DNA of 39,825 nt from CAYJAQ01 sp964368275 (lineage in GTDB: Bacteria > Bacillota_I > Bacilli_A > ML615J-28 > CAG-313). The notes under the pieces were generated by a model. It saw only the letters and a program-made list of their open reading frames with translations. It was not told the DNA's origin and searched no databases. The stretch lies in NCBI GenBank assembly GCA_964368275.1, contig CAYJAQ010000005.1, positions 1 through 39,825 of the forward strand, in the 5' to 3' direction. This document shows positions 29,159-37,853 of the stretch, piece by piece; the stretch's first letter is position 1, and the number at the start of each line of letters is the position of its first letter. The position numbers and the translations under genes are program-made.

Positions 29159-32100
29159 TAAATCAGCTGCTTTTGTGACAGTCATATCATTTGTTCCAAG
29201 CTCAACAGTGCCAGAAACATTAGTACCATTTACTAATACACCATACATAAATGAATAATAGTTACTATTACCTTCAACATTTTCGCCGATTGTTCCTTCA
29301 ATAACAAAGTAATAATCTTGTGGCAAAGCACTAATTTGTAATTTTATGTTGCCAGCAGCATCATAATTACTAACATTACTTGCATTGTTTTGAATGCCGT
29401 TATAAGCAAATCCCATACTATCATAGCTTGATAAATTGAACGCTTGTAAAACACTGTTGCCATTAACACTGCTAGATTCGGTAAATATAGTATTTAAAAC
29501 ATAATTAAGGGTATCTTTTTCAACGGCTAAAACTCGCCAAGTAATATCAAAAGCTCGATATTCAGGAGAAATAACATTGCCGGAATCATCATATGATATG
29601 AAAGCATTAGTTTTTCGTGGTAAGTAAATTGTTCCATTATTAGCTATTTCTTGATTAGTTGCATAATGGAAATTAGCAGAATTATAACCAACTAAATAAC
29701 TTTGAGATGCGTTATTCGACATCTTAATACCTAAATCAGTAATGCTAGAAGCAAACTCATCATATTCAGCCTTCTTCTTTTCAGCAAGAGTTGCTGAAGT
29801 CTCAGTTACAACGAATGCGGCCTTGGTTGGATTATTGCCATTAAAAACGTAATCGTTGCTTTCTGAATAGAAAACATTAGATGATAGTGTATAAGTAGGA
29901 TTTGACCCATTTAATTCAACATATTTATTATAGGTTTGAGTTAATATGGAAATAGTGCTTTCGAATACTGAACCGTAGTTCCCCCATAAGTTTAAATTAG
30001 CAATATTGTTATTGTTAATATAGGCCCGTAAGCCTCTAAAATCATAAACACCAGCGCCACTATTACTATTATCACGAGTAACCGTTAATTTATTTAAGTT
30101 AGGTAAATAATTCAAATAATAAATATTTATATTATTATAATTTGTACTATCAGTATCATCACGATAGTTTGGATTATAGAAGATAGTGTAATAGTTATTT
30201 GAACATTCAAAATCAATTATTTTTAAATAACCCGTCTCTGCTATACCAATTTCTGCTTGAGCTGCTTTTATTGCATCAGTATCAAAACCACTTAAGTCAA
30301 CACCAGAGAAAGTAATTTTTATCTTTGTTAAATTAATTAATTCCGAACCATCACCAAGATTACAGTCACGTCTAATCGTTATTTGCGTAACATTTTTTAA
30401 GTAATGAAGTCCGACTAATGAGTTATCACCACTTGCTGAGTATGTACTATCAACCTCGATAGCTCCAATACCAGATAGGTTACCCAAATCATCGATAGAA
30501 AGAATGTAATTGCCATCAGCATCAACTTGATAATTGTTTATGTTAGCGACAATTCTTTCAAGAACTTTATTTCTGATCGTACGACCAGGGAAGACTTCTT
30601 CAAGGGTTTTATATGTACCATCAATGTCTACCTTTATCTTATTGGTAAATTCAATAATCATTTCTATGTAGTAAGTGCCTGATGCATCAATTTCGTATTC
30701 AGTGCCATTAATTATTTTTTTAACTGTACCAGCAACTGTCGAAATTTTAGCATATACAGTATCACTATAGCCAGCGTAACTAGTATATTTAATTTCAATG
30801 CTATCACCATTAAGCGTATTGCTAAAATTGCCCTTAAATGTACCAATATATGAATCAACATTGACCTCAAATGTTAATGGATTAGCATTTTCTGGTGTTT
30901 CATCATACAAGTAGAAATTATATGATTTCTTTAAATCAGTATAACTTTCGCCTCTTTCCATGAAAACATAAGTGGAAGGTAATTGTTGTAATGCTTTAGC
31001 AAAAGGAATCGTATAAGGGTTCCAAATTTTATCTTCCGTTTTATATATCTGAACATACGAACCATTAGTAATAAAATGATTGTACATATGATATAGAGAA
31101 GTTTCAACTTCGATATCATCTAGATCGTAACATCCTTCAATATGAATATCATTTAACGCAGCCGTTGAACCAACTAATTCATTAAAATCATAGCGAGTCC
31201 CACTTAATGTTAAACTAACTAAATTATTTAGTTCTTTAATAGGTGTAAGACTAGTAATTTTATTGCTTGATAAGTTTAAGGAAGTTATTCCCTTAAAATA
31301 TTCAAGACCAGTAATATCAGTAATGCCTTTATCAATCAAGGTTACGATACTATTCATATTACACTCATCATAAGAAAGAGTGTAGTTTTCAAGAAAACTA
31401 GAGTTAGCACTATCTACTTGAACAAAACCAGTTTTATTAATATTGAATGTTCTAAACAACTCACTCAACAATACGCGATCTTTAATCACGTCAATTGCTA
31501 GTTCAAACACACCAGGTGAGGTTTCAATATACGATAGTTTATCAAAGTCTGGTGATTGTAAAACAGTTATATTAAATAAACGTTGAAGATTGTAAGAATC
31601 CGTACCATCATTTACGGTTAAACCAATACTAACATCAGTATCAACAATTGGCGCACTAATCGAATATGAGTACGTATCATTGGAATTTTTAGTAAAGGTG
31701 ATTAAATCAGGGTTCGCAGAAACATAATCAATAAAGTAATTAGCTCCATTGTACTCGTAAGTATATGGAAGATTTAAGGTATCGTATGTTTCCGTTGTAA
31801 CAACGATATTGCGCATTACTTCTACGGCAACTCGTTCAAATGTGTTAGGATTCCATGATTGTTTTTTCGCATTAAAGTCACGATAAATTTTAATTGTTCG
31901 ACTAGGATACAAAGCTTTCGTATTATTGAAAGCCATGGTTAAGTAGTAAGCAGTCTCAGCTGTCAATGCAACTGAATTACTACCATATATGGTTACAGTA
32001 TTTAAGTTTTGGTAATCTTGAATAGCTTCAAATGAAGATATTTTGTTATCAGCAACATTTAGATTACTGATATTAACTAGATAACGAAGATCAGTAATAT

Positions 32101-34795
32101 CAGTAATGTCATTATATTCTAAATAAAGAGTTTGTAGTTTATCTAAGTAGGTTAAACTGTTAATGTTAGCAATATTATTGTTATTTAAATTTAAGTATGT
32201 TAAATTGTTTAAATTACTTAAATATGAAACGTCGATAATGGAATTGGCACTTAAATCAATTGAAGTTACATTTTCAAAAAATTCAATACCTTTAATACTT
32301 TCAATCTGACAACTAGGCGCGCTAATTTCATTTACGCGCTTTGCTTCTCTTAATGATAACCAACCATCCTTGTTGTAATCAAACTCTTGTAGTAAGCGTA
32401 GGTAGAAGTTAGTATCTTTGATATCAGCTTCTTCGTTGTGAATTAACCCAACAACCGTAAATGTCAATTCATATGGTAATAACTTACCTTCAACATAGGC
32501 ATTAACAGTAATTTCAGTATCAGTATCAGGTACTAATGCTGGCAAAACAGTAATCACATTATTATTAATAGTAACATAATCACATGGAGATTGCAACTCA
32601 TATCTAACTGCTGTTCCTCTTGTAGTTTCAGCAATAAGTTCAATAGTAGTTTGGTAAGGATTGGTCATTAATGAGTTATAAATGTTATACTCAGAAAGTG
32701 GCTGTTGCAATTCTTTAGTTGCATCTATTAGTATTGCCTCACTCGTTGGTGCCACTATTGCCACTTTTTTAGACATTGTTTGTGTCACTTGTGTGTTATC
32801 AAAATTATTTTCGTAGAATGTATATATTAGATCAATATCATAAGATACATAATCAAAGGTTGGTTGTTGTTTCAATTCTAGTAAGAAAGATGATACGCCA
32901 TCTTCCGTAAAATATTCAACATAACCCTCAACACCGTCAGTATCATTTACAACATGATCCCAAATTGAAGTGCCTACATTAATTGTGTGTAAGCTGCTGT
33001 AACCTTCAATATAATTACTAACACCCACTGAATTGGCAAGAGTATATAAGTTATTAACAGCAACCCCATGTAAGCCAAGTTTAGCCGCAAGTTCAGCTAC
33101 ACTTGCAACATTGTAAGTTGCTAGGTTACTATTTAATGCTTCATCAGTCCAGTTGTTCTTTCTTTTCATTTGTTCAGCTAGTGAAAATGAATATTTGTCA
33201 CCAACTTCAAAGAACATTAATTGCGAATAATCATAGAAAATATCTAGTCTTTCTTCAACACTCATTACTTCAATAGTAATATTTTTGGAGTAGACTTCGG
33301 TATTACCATTACTTTCAACAATAACAGCAATGCTTAATAATTGGTTTTGCCAACTAGCTAAATTAGCAAGGCCATTAATCAAGAAGATGCCATCATTTGT
33401 TAATAGGTTATAATCACTAGTAATCCATGAATACTTCTTACCGGTTGCATCTTCATATGTTGGTAAAAATACCGACGATGAAATAACATTAGGTATATTT
33501 GCTAAAAGCGTAGCTGCACTCGACATTGCTGAGTAACCTTGAATGGTTACTGGTCCACTTACTAATTGAGCACCAGCAAGACTTCCAACTTTTTTACAAG
33601 CAAACTGTAAATAATAAGTACTAGTATACTCAGGAATATCACTTAGCGTATAGCTACCATCTTCCATGTTTACATTAGTTTGTGTAAAATAGGTTTTTGA
33701 TTCTTGATCTAAAGCGATTGTAAAGAAATCACTTGTAATATAGAAACCTAACCCATTAGTAACATCAAGTGTAACATTATCAGTTGGCAAAGCACCATGT
33801 GCTAACAAGATACCATCATACTTCTTAATATTATCACCGATTTTTTCAGAGAAAGCTTCTAGACTTGCATTATTAATCGTAACTAATCCCGATGTAGCAA
33901 AGGTATCTTCGACCAACATAATCGTATTGGGCGTATTAATTGTAATTGGTGAAGGATTAGCTCCATTACCAATAATAGAACCAGTTCCCTTGCTATCGAT
34001 CAAACTTACATGCTTGCGGGTAGCAGATGTAGAAGCAAAAGTTATGGTACCACCATTTAGATTAAGAATATGACCGTTTAAATCAATACCTGTGTTAGTT
34101 GTAAAAACAATATTTTCACCACTATTCAATGTAATATCATCTAATAATACAATAGTTCGATTTTCAATGTCGGTGGCACTTTGAACTAGCTTTTGAAGAA
34201 TACTGAGCGTATCACCTTCACTAAGTAAAGAGTTCGCTACATAGTAATAAGGGAAACTGTCTGTCGTTGAAACAACACGACTACTTGCATTTATTCTTAG
34301 GTCAAACGCAGCAAGATCACTATTATCCCAATAATAGGAACTAGCACTATTTGATAAAACAAGCATATACCGATATGAATTACTATCGTTAGGTCCCAAA
34401 TAACCACTTAAATCATTTTTAACAAATTCTTTTAGCATACTAACATATTGGTAATCACCATCAACATATTGATAAACTTCAATAACATTAGATAACGCCG
34501 TTTCAGTTGTTAAGGTAAAATCAATATTATATAGTGATGCATACGAAGCTGTCATTATACCTTCAATTAACACATTAAGATCAATGATAAAACCGGATTC
34601 AACGTCTAGTTTATCAATGCTAATATTATGTACACCATCTTTGGAAGTTTCACCATTTAAAGAAAATGATAAACTTGAGATAATGTATTCTTGACGCCAA
34701 CCGCTCTTTGTTATTGCATAATACGCAGCAACAACAGTTGAACAAGCAGCAATAATACACATGATGGATAATAATATCTTTGTCATTTTCTTCAT
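29156..34795 (-). CDS. Giant secreted LRR protein with EF-hand-like modules, 5' part of a stop-split gene
   Basis: An 1879-residue protein with an N-terminal signal helix (residues 4-25, ending in VVAAYYAITKSGW, a SipW-like junction). A beta-helix-like segment lies near 210-320 (TGIDLNGHILNLNGGTIT), followed by beta domains. Near 795-930 comes a module of a helix, an EF-hand-like loop DYNKDGWLSLRE (D1, N3, D5, G6, S9, E12) and LRRs such as LTYLNLNNNNIANINSLTYL. Degenerate versions of the module recur near 1115-1215 (FNINKTGFVQV then GLEYFKGITSLNLSSNKI) and 1370-1440 (VDADGNYILSIDDLGNLS). GGAGG lies 6 bases before the ATG. The frame ends in one TAA, after which the same phase stays open into the next giant frame, so this is probably the N-terminal half of a larger protein. 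Calcium binding and surface display are inferences. Confidence 0.82.
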   Translation of the reverse strand: MKKMTKILLSIMCIIAACSTVVAAYYAITKSGWRQEYIISSLSFSLNGETSKDGVHNISIDKLDVESGFIIDLNVLIEGIMTASYASLYNIDFTLTTETALSNVIEVYQYVDGDYQYVSMLKEFVKNDLSGYLGPNDSNSYRYMLVLSNSASSYYWDNSDLAAFDLRINASSRVVSTTDSFPYYYVANSLLSEGDTLSILQKLVQSATDIENRTIVLLDDITLNSGENIVFTTNTGIDLNGHILNLNGGTITFASTSATRKHVSLIDSKGTGSIIGNGANPSPITINTPNTIMLVEDTFATSGLVTINNASLEAFSEKIGDNIKKYDGILLAHGALPTDNVTLDVTNGLGFYITSDFFTIALDQESKTYFTQTNVNMEDGSYTLSDIPEYTSTYYLQFACKKVGSLAGAQLVSGPVTIQGYSAMSSAATLLANIPNVISSSVFLPTYEDATGKKYSWITSDYNLLTNDGIFLINGLANLASWQNQLLSIAVIVESNGNTEVYSKNITIEVMSVEERLDIFYDYSQLMFFEVGDKYSFSLAEQMKRKNNWTDEALNSNLATYNVASVAELAAKLGLHGVAVNNLYTLANSVGVSNYIEGYSSLHTINVGTSIWDHVVNDTDGVEGYVEYFTEDGVSSFLLELKQQPTFDYVSYDIDLIYTFYENNFDNTQVTQTMSKKVAIVAPTSEAILIDATKELQQPLSEYNIYNSLMTNPYQTTIELIAETTRGTAVRYELQSPCDYVTINNNVITVLPALVPDTDTEITVNAYVEGKLLPYELTFTVVGLIHNEEADIKDTNFYLRLLQEFDYNKDGWLSLREAKRVNEISAPSCQIESIKGIEFFENVTSIDLSANSIIDVSYLSNLNNLTYLNLNNNNIANINSLTYLDKLQTLYLEYNDITDITDLRYLVNISNLNVADNKISSFEAIQDYQNLNTVTIYGSNSVALTAETAYYLTMAFNNTKALYPSRTIKIYRDFNAKKQSWNPNTFERVAVEVMRNIVVTTETYDTLNLPYTYEYNGANYFIDYVSANPDLITFTKNSNDTYSYSISAPIVDTDVSIGLTVNDGTDSYNLQRLFNITVLQSPDFDKLSYIETSPGVFELAIDVIKDRVLLSELFRTFNINKTGFVQVDSANSSFLENYTLSYDECNMNSIVTLIDKGITDITGLEYFKGITSLNLSSNKITSLTPIKELNNLVSLTLSGTRYDFNELVGSTAALNDIHIEGCYDLDDIEVETSLYHMYNHFITNGSYVQIYKTEDKIWNPYTIPFAKALQQLPSTYVFMERGESYTDLKKSYNFYLYDETPENANPLTFEVNVDSYIGTFKGNFSNTLNGDSIEIKYTSYAGYSDTVYAKISTVAGTVKKIINGTEYEIDASGTYYIEMIIEFTNKIKVDIDGTYKTLEEVFPGRTIRNKVLERIVANINNYQVDADGNYILSIDDLGNLSGIGAIEVDSTYSASGDNSLVGLHYLKNVTQITIRRDCNLGDGSELINLTKIKITFSGVDLSGFDTDAIKAAQAEIGIAETGYLKIIDFECSNNYYTIFYNPNYRDDTDSTNYNNINIYYLNYLPNLNKLTVTRDNSNSGAGVYDFRGLRAYINNNNIANLNLWGNYGSVFESTISILTQTYNKYVELNGSNPTYTLSSNVFYSESNDYVFNGNNPTKAAFVVTETSATLAEKKKAEYDEFASSITDLGIKMSNNASQSYLVGYNSANFHYATNQEIANNGTIYLPRKTNAFISYDDSGNVISPEYRAFDITWRVLAVEKDTLNYVLNTIFTESSSVNGNSVLQAFNLSSYDSMGFAYNGIQNNASNVSNYDAAGNIKLQISALPQDYYFVIEGTIGENVEGNSNYYSFMYGVLVNGTNVSGTVELGTNDMTVTKAADL

Positions 34796-34820
34796 AGTAA
34801 GCCTCCTTTCATTGAGTAAT

Positions 34821-35525
34821 TTATTCGCTAGTTATAACTTCAAATGAGATTTTTTGATTCATATAGGGATTACTATTTTCAAGTCTCACCCCATCATAAA
34901 TTGAATATTTATAAGGATCAAAGTAAAATTTTAAATACAACGTCGCAGCTGAATTTGCTACTACGGTAATAGTTTTTTGATCTTCTACTGTATATTCTGC
35001 TAAATACTTTTGATAATTATTATCATCCATGCTTTCGGTTATCAAACACTTAATAGCATTGGTAGCCGAAGAGATAAATTGATTAAAGTATGTTTGATCA
35101 ATAGGTTTTTCGACAAGGCTTCCACCTATGTTATCCAAATAAGTAGTAACAATTTCTTCGGTGCTGACATTAACATACCTGCCTTCTACATAATCACTAT
35201 CCTCATTAGCTAAATAGCCAGTAACTATGTCCCTTATGCTAATACTAACACTTATATCGTCAGCACTGGAATTCTGCAAGGCAATTGTATATGAAACAGA
35301 TTGACCAGGCAATAGCGTAAGTGCTATGACATTCCCCGTAATAACTTCACCATCTTGAGAAATAATCGTATTGAGGTGATTAGATTCCGGGGAGATTGTG
35401 GAAAAATCAATACCGCCTATTTCATTTTTTACCGACATCGCAAACCACGCAAAAGAAACTACTGTAAAAAGTAGCAGCGAAAATATGGTTGTTATTATCG
35501 ACATGATGAACTTACTTCTTGACAT
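34821..35525 (-). CDS. SipW-type secreted protein, first gene of operon A
   Basis: A 234-residue protein with a signal helix ending in FTVVSFAWFAMSVKNEIGG, the SipW-type AWF junction of TasA/CalY-like proteins. The mature domain is beta-rich, with LLPGQSVSYTIALQNSS, the same PGQ-x-V...N element found in the first gene of operon B, and a C-terminal predicted strand region. The ATG at 35525 has AAAGGA 9 bases upstream; the GTG at 35543 would overlap that site. It lies just behind the riboswitch 1 terminator and is followed after 25 bases by the giant LRR gene. It may be a fibre subunit or an anchor for the giant; no direct function is known. Confidence 0.82.
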   Translation of the reverse strand: MSRSKFIMSIITTIFSLLLFTVVSFAWFAMSVKNEIGGIDFSTISPESNHLNTIISQDGEVITGNVIALTLLPGQSVSYTIALQNSSADDISVSISIRDIVTGYLANEDSDYVEGRYVNVSTEEIVTTYLDNIGGSLVEKPIDQTYFNQFISSATNAIKCLITESMDDNNYQKYLAEYTVEDQKTITVVANSAATLYLKFYFDPYKYSIYDGVRLENSNPYMNQKISFEVITSE

Positions 35526-35545
35526 TTTCCTTATTCCTTTCACAC

Positions 35546-35580
35546 ATAAAAAGAGCCAGCTGCATAACTTTGCAACTGGC
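35546..35580 (-). terminator. Expression-platform terminator of riboswitch 1
   Basis: A 10-bp stem GCCAGTTGCA/TGCAGCTGGC (35580-35571 with 35564-35555, one wobble) with a 6-base loop is followed by TCTTTTT (35554-35548). The first GCC of the stem is also the 3' strand of aptamer helix P3, so the two structures compete. Confidence 0.87.
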
Positions 35581-35650
35581 TACCTAAACTATCTAGGCCC
35601 TATAGCTTTGCGTCACAGCCTTGCAACTGCTTTGCGAATATCTTGTTGTC
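35571..35650 (-). promoter_or_regulatory. Class I c-di-GMP (GEMM-I) riboswitch controlling operon A
   Basis: Minus-strand order: CGCAAAGC, a stem CAGTT/GGCTG capped by a GCAA tetraloop, GTGACGCAAAGC, GGGCCTA, a 7-base loop, then TAGGTAGCC. These are the conserved GEMM-I elements (GNRA loop, ACGCAAAGC core, P3 with CCTA/TAGG). The core is identical to that of riboswitch 2. A promoter lies 15-40 bases upstream and a terminator directly downstream. The overlap with the terminator's 5' arm predicts antitermination on ligand binding (ON switch), an inference from structure. Confidence 0.93.
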
Positions 35651-35662
35651 TTATATATACTT

Positions 35663-35691
35663 ATTATAGCATTTATTAGGTAAAAAGTCAA
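35663..35691 (-). promoter_or_regulatory. Sigma-A-type promoter of operon A
   Basis: TTGACT (35691-35686) and a perfect TATAAT (35668-35663) are separated by 17 bases, with the predicted start near 35656, just before the riboswitch. The spacing matches the operon B promoter. Confidence 0.9.
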
Positions 35692-35722
35692 ATGTTATAC
35701 TCTAGGAAACAGCTAATAAGTG

Positions 35723-36235
35723 TTAATGTCTACTAACTTTATAGCTTTTATTTAAACCCTTTAACAGTTCTCTTAAAGCGTCACTATCTCCTTCGATAAA
35801 GCCCTCTTTATTAACAATTAAAGCATTGTTAGTATTGGTATATAAGAAGAAAGCGTCTTTCGTTTCAACTATTCGGAATAACTTATCGTAGAAAAAATAA
35901 ATTGGGGTTACACGTTCGTCAGTTAATATTTCGACTTGCACTGAGTCTTCTAGAAAAGTATATTCATATAGTGGTTCTTCTTGTAATTCGGCTGAACTTT
36001 TCCATAAACGATTCCGGCGACTATGGTGCGAAAGTACAACAATGAGCGGATAAATAACAGCCATGCAAAAAGCAAAGATAGCAGCTGTATAATTTTGCAT
36101 CCAAATTGTAGCAGCCCCGTACAAAACAGCAATTCCACAGAAAACAATAATCATGATGAAGTTACTTGACATAAAGCGAACATGATTTAAGCGGTCAAAG
36201 GCAGCTCTGGTAAGTTTAGTTTGATTTTTTATCAT
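35723..36235 (-). CDS. YcxB-like membrane protein
   Basis: A 170-residue protein with two hydrophobic segments in residues 25-72 and a cytoplasmic C-terminal domain with YEYTFLEDSVQVE, PIYFFYDKLFRIVETKDAFFLY and a final helix. This is the layout of the YcxB-like family: two membrane helices followed by a small beta domain often found in Firmicutes. Its molecular role is unknown. The start overlaps the upstream hydrolase stop by 4 bases (ATGA), so the two are coupled. No terminator hairpin is evident between it and the operon A promoter. Confidence 0.75.
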   Translation of the reverse strand: MIKNQTKLTRAAFDRLNHVRFMSSNFIMIIVFCGIAVLYGAATIWMQNYTAAIFAFCMAVIYPLIVVLSHHSRRNRLWKSSAELQEEPLYEYTFLEDSVQVEILTDERVTPIYFFYDKLFRIVETKDAFFLYTNTNNALIVNKEGFIEGDSDALRELLKGLNKSYKVSRH

Positions 36236-37212
36236 AATCGGTCTCCTTCAATTGACGCAAGAAAGCGTCTGATACGCATCCGATACTCAGCATTGTATAA
36301 ATGCATTGAGAAAGCATGGTAAGCACCTTTGGTAATCCACAGTTCTTTTTCAGAAGAACACGCTTCATAACATTTTATACTCATCCAAGTAGGGACAAAA
36401 TTATCTTTGTCACCATGGATAAAGAGCATAGGGATATTGGTATTAGCAACTGATACTAAAGCTGAAGCATCATGCAAGCCATATTTTGCCCGTCTTTTTA
36501 AGATCTTGTCAAATATCTTAATACTCGGCCAAGCAGGCAGATGCATCCCAACTTTTATTTGATGAACAAATTCATCATACATACTGGTAAAGCCACAATC
36601 AGCGATAATACCTTTGATGTTTGGGGATACTTGCATATCACTCATCATCATTACCGTAGATGCTCCCATGGAAACACCAGCTAAAACAATAGTGCAATCA
36701 CTATTGAAATATTCATCGAGGTGTTTTACCCAAACGCTCGCATCTAGTCGGTCCATGACACCAAAACCAATAATGTCACCGCCTGATGCACCATGAGCAC
36801 GATTAGTTGTCGCTAAAACATGATAACCATTCTTTAAATACTCATCAAGGACTAAACCAAAATCATGATAGTGATTGCTGGTATAGCCATGAACAAGTAA
36901 AGCTACTTTATTAGTCTCGCAAGGTGCAGGATAAAAGGTTGCTTCAAGTTTCAATCCATCATTTGACATGACGTGCCATATCTCATGAGGAAGTGCATTT
37001 ATTTTTAAGGTTGCTTCTTTTATCTCATTGATATATTCTGCCCAAATTGGATTATTCATCGCTTTTTGAATGTTTTTATCAGACTGAGTATGGCGCTTAA
37101 TAACACTTTTATAAAAGTACAATCCTGCAAAATAACTAGGTAAAATAATAAATAAGCAAATAGCAACAACAATTCCTAGCAAGATTAACAAGATAATCTC
37201 ATAAATAGGCAT
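36232..37212 (-). CDS. Membrane-anchored alpha/beta hydrolase (serine aminopeptidase S33-like)
   Basis: A 326-residue protein with an N-terminal membrane helix (residues 5-30) and an alpha/beta hydrolase domain. Key positions: oxyanion region LLVHGYTSNH near 105-114, nucleophile elbow GVSMG with Ser at about 181, acid IHGDKDNFVP with Asp at about 268, and catalytic His in GAYHAF at about 299. Such proteins are commonly annotated as BAAT/YqkD-type or lysophospholipase-like hydrolases; the substrate here cannot be told. The start overlaps the upstream signal peptidase stop as TAATG, and AAGGAG lies upstream. It belongs to the compact gene group that also holds the signal peptidase. Confidence 0.9.
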   Translation of the reverse strand: MPIYEIILLILLGIVVAICLFIILPSYFAGLYFYKSVIKRHTQSDKNIQKAMNNPIWAEYINEIKEATLKINALPHEIWHVMSNDGLKLEATFYPAPCETNKVALLVHGYTSNHYHDFGLVLDEYLKNGYHVLATTNRAHGASGGDIIGFGVMDRLDASVWVKHLDEYFNSDCTIVLAGVSMGASTVMMMSDMQVSPNIKGIIADCGFTSMYDEFVHQIKVGMHLPAWPSIKIFDKILKRRAKYGLHDASALVSVANTNIPMLFIHGDKDNFVPTWMSIKCYEACSSEKELWITKGAYHAFSMHLYNAEYRMRIRRFLASIEGDRL

Positions 37213-37832
37213 TATTTTTTCTCCTTTTCTTCTAGTATCTCGGCCATTATCTCAGCTTTTAAACGTTCAATTTTAGCTTGCTCTTCAGTTTGCTTTTTCT
37301 CCTTATCACTTTCAGCTTTAAGTTTTGCTAGAGTAAAACCTTCATTAACTATAATCATTACAAAGATTAAACCAACAATTAGAAAGACAACACTCCGATA
37401 ATTGGCAACCATTTTTCCTAAGAAGCCTAAATCCCAGACCGTTTTTACAACAGCTATAAAATTCGCTTCAGTAACTAGTTCACTATCTTTATAGGTATTG
37501 TTGATACCTTTGGTTGTAAAGCCAGTTTGAGCATTACCCTCAATTACCCGATGGACGATATATATTTGATTTTCTTCGGAATAATAGATAATATCAGTTC
37601 CAATCGCGATATTTTCATCTGAAAAAGGTACTCGTTTAGAAATAACAAAATCACCAGGATTAATATCAGGAACCATTGATTCAGTTGGTACAACTGAATA
37701 AGCATAACCAAAGATATTAATCATCTTATTATCTCTAACCGCAATGCTACCAACAATTATCACCGCTAGTGATAAAAGAAAAAGGAGTACGGTCAAGACT
37801 GATAAGACTATTTTAAGAATCTTCTTCGCCAT
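37212..37832 (-). CDS. Signal peptidase I of the ER/SipW type with charged C-terminal tail
   Basis: A 206-residue membrane protease. It has an N-terminal helix (residues 8-31), the Ser box VVPTESMVPDINPGD with Ser at about 52, YIVHRVIEG with His at about 94 (replacing the bacterial Lys), then TTKGINN, a second membrane helix near 148-165 and a Lys/Glu-rich helical tail. It belongs to the SipW/archaeal-ER branch like the enzyme in operon B but is clearly diverged, with a longer tail. AGGAGG precedes the ATG. It may be the housekeeping enzyme or may help process the matrix proteins; it lies outside the riboswitch operons. Confidence 0.9.
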   Translation of the reverse strand: MAKKILKIVLSVLTVLLFLLSLAVIIVGSIAVRDNKMINIFGYAYSVVPTESMVPDINPGDFVISKRVPFSDENIAIGTDIIYYSEENQIYIVHRVIEGNAQTGFTTKGINNTYKDSELVTEANFIAVVKTVWDLGFLGKMVANYRSVVFLIVGLIFVMIIVNEGFTLAKLKAESDKEKKQTEEQAKIERLKAEIMAEILEEKEKK

Positions 37833-37853
37833 GATATGTCCTCCTATTAATTA

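Noticed and set aside
35700..35722. A terminator between the YcxB-like gene and the operon A promoter
   Set aside because: No stable inverted repeat followed by a T-run is present, so read-through into operon A cannot be ruled out.
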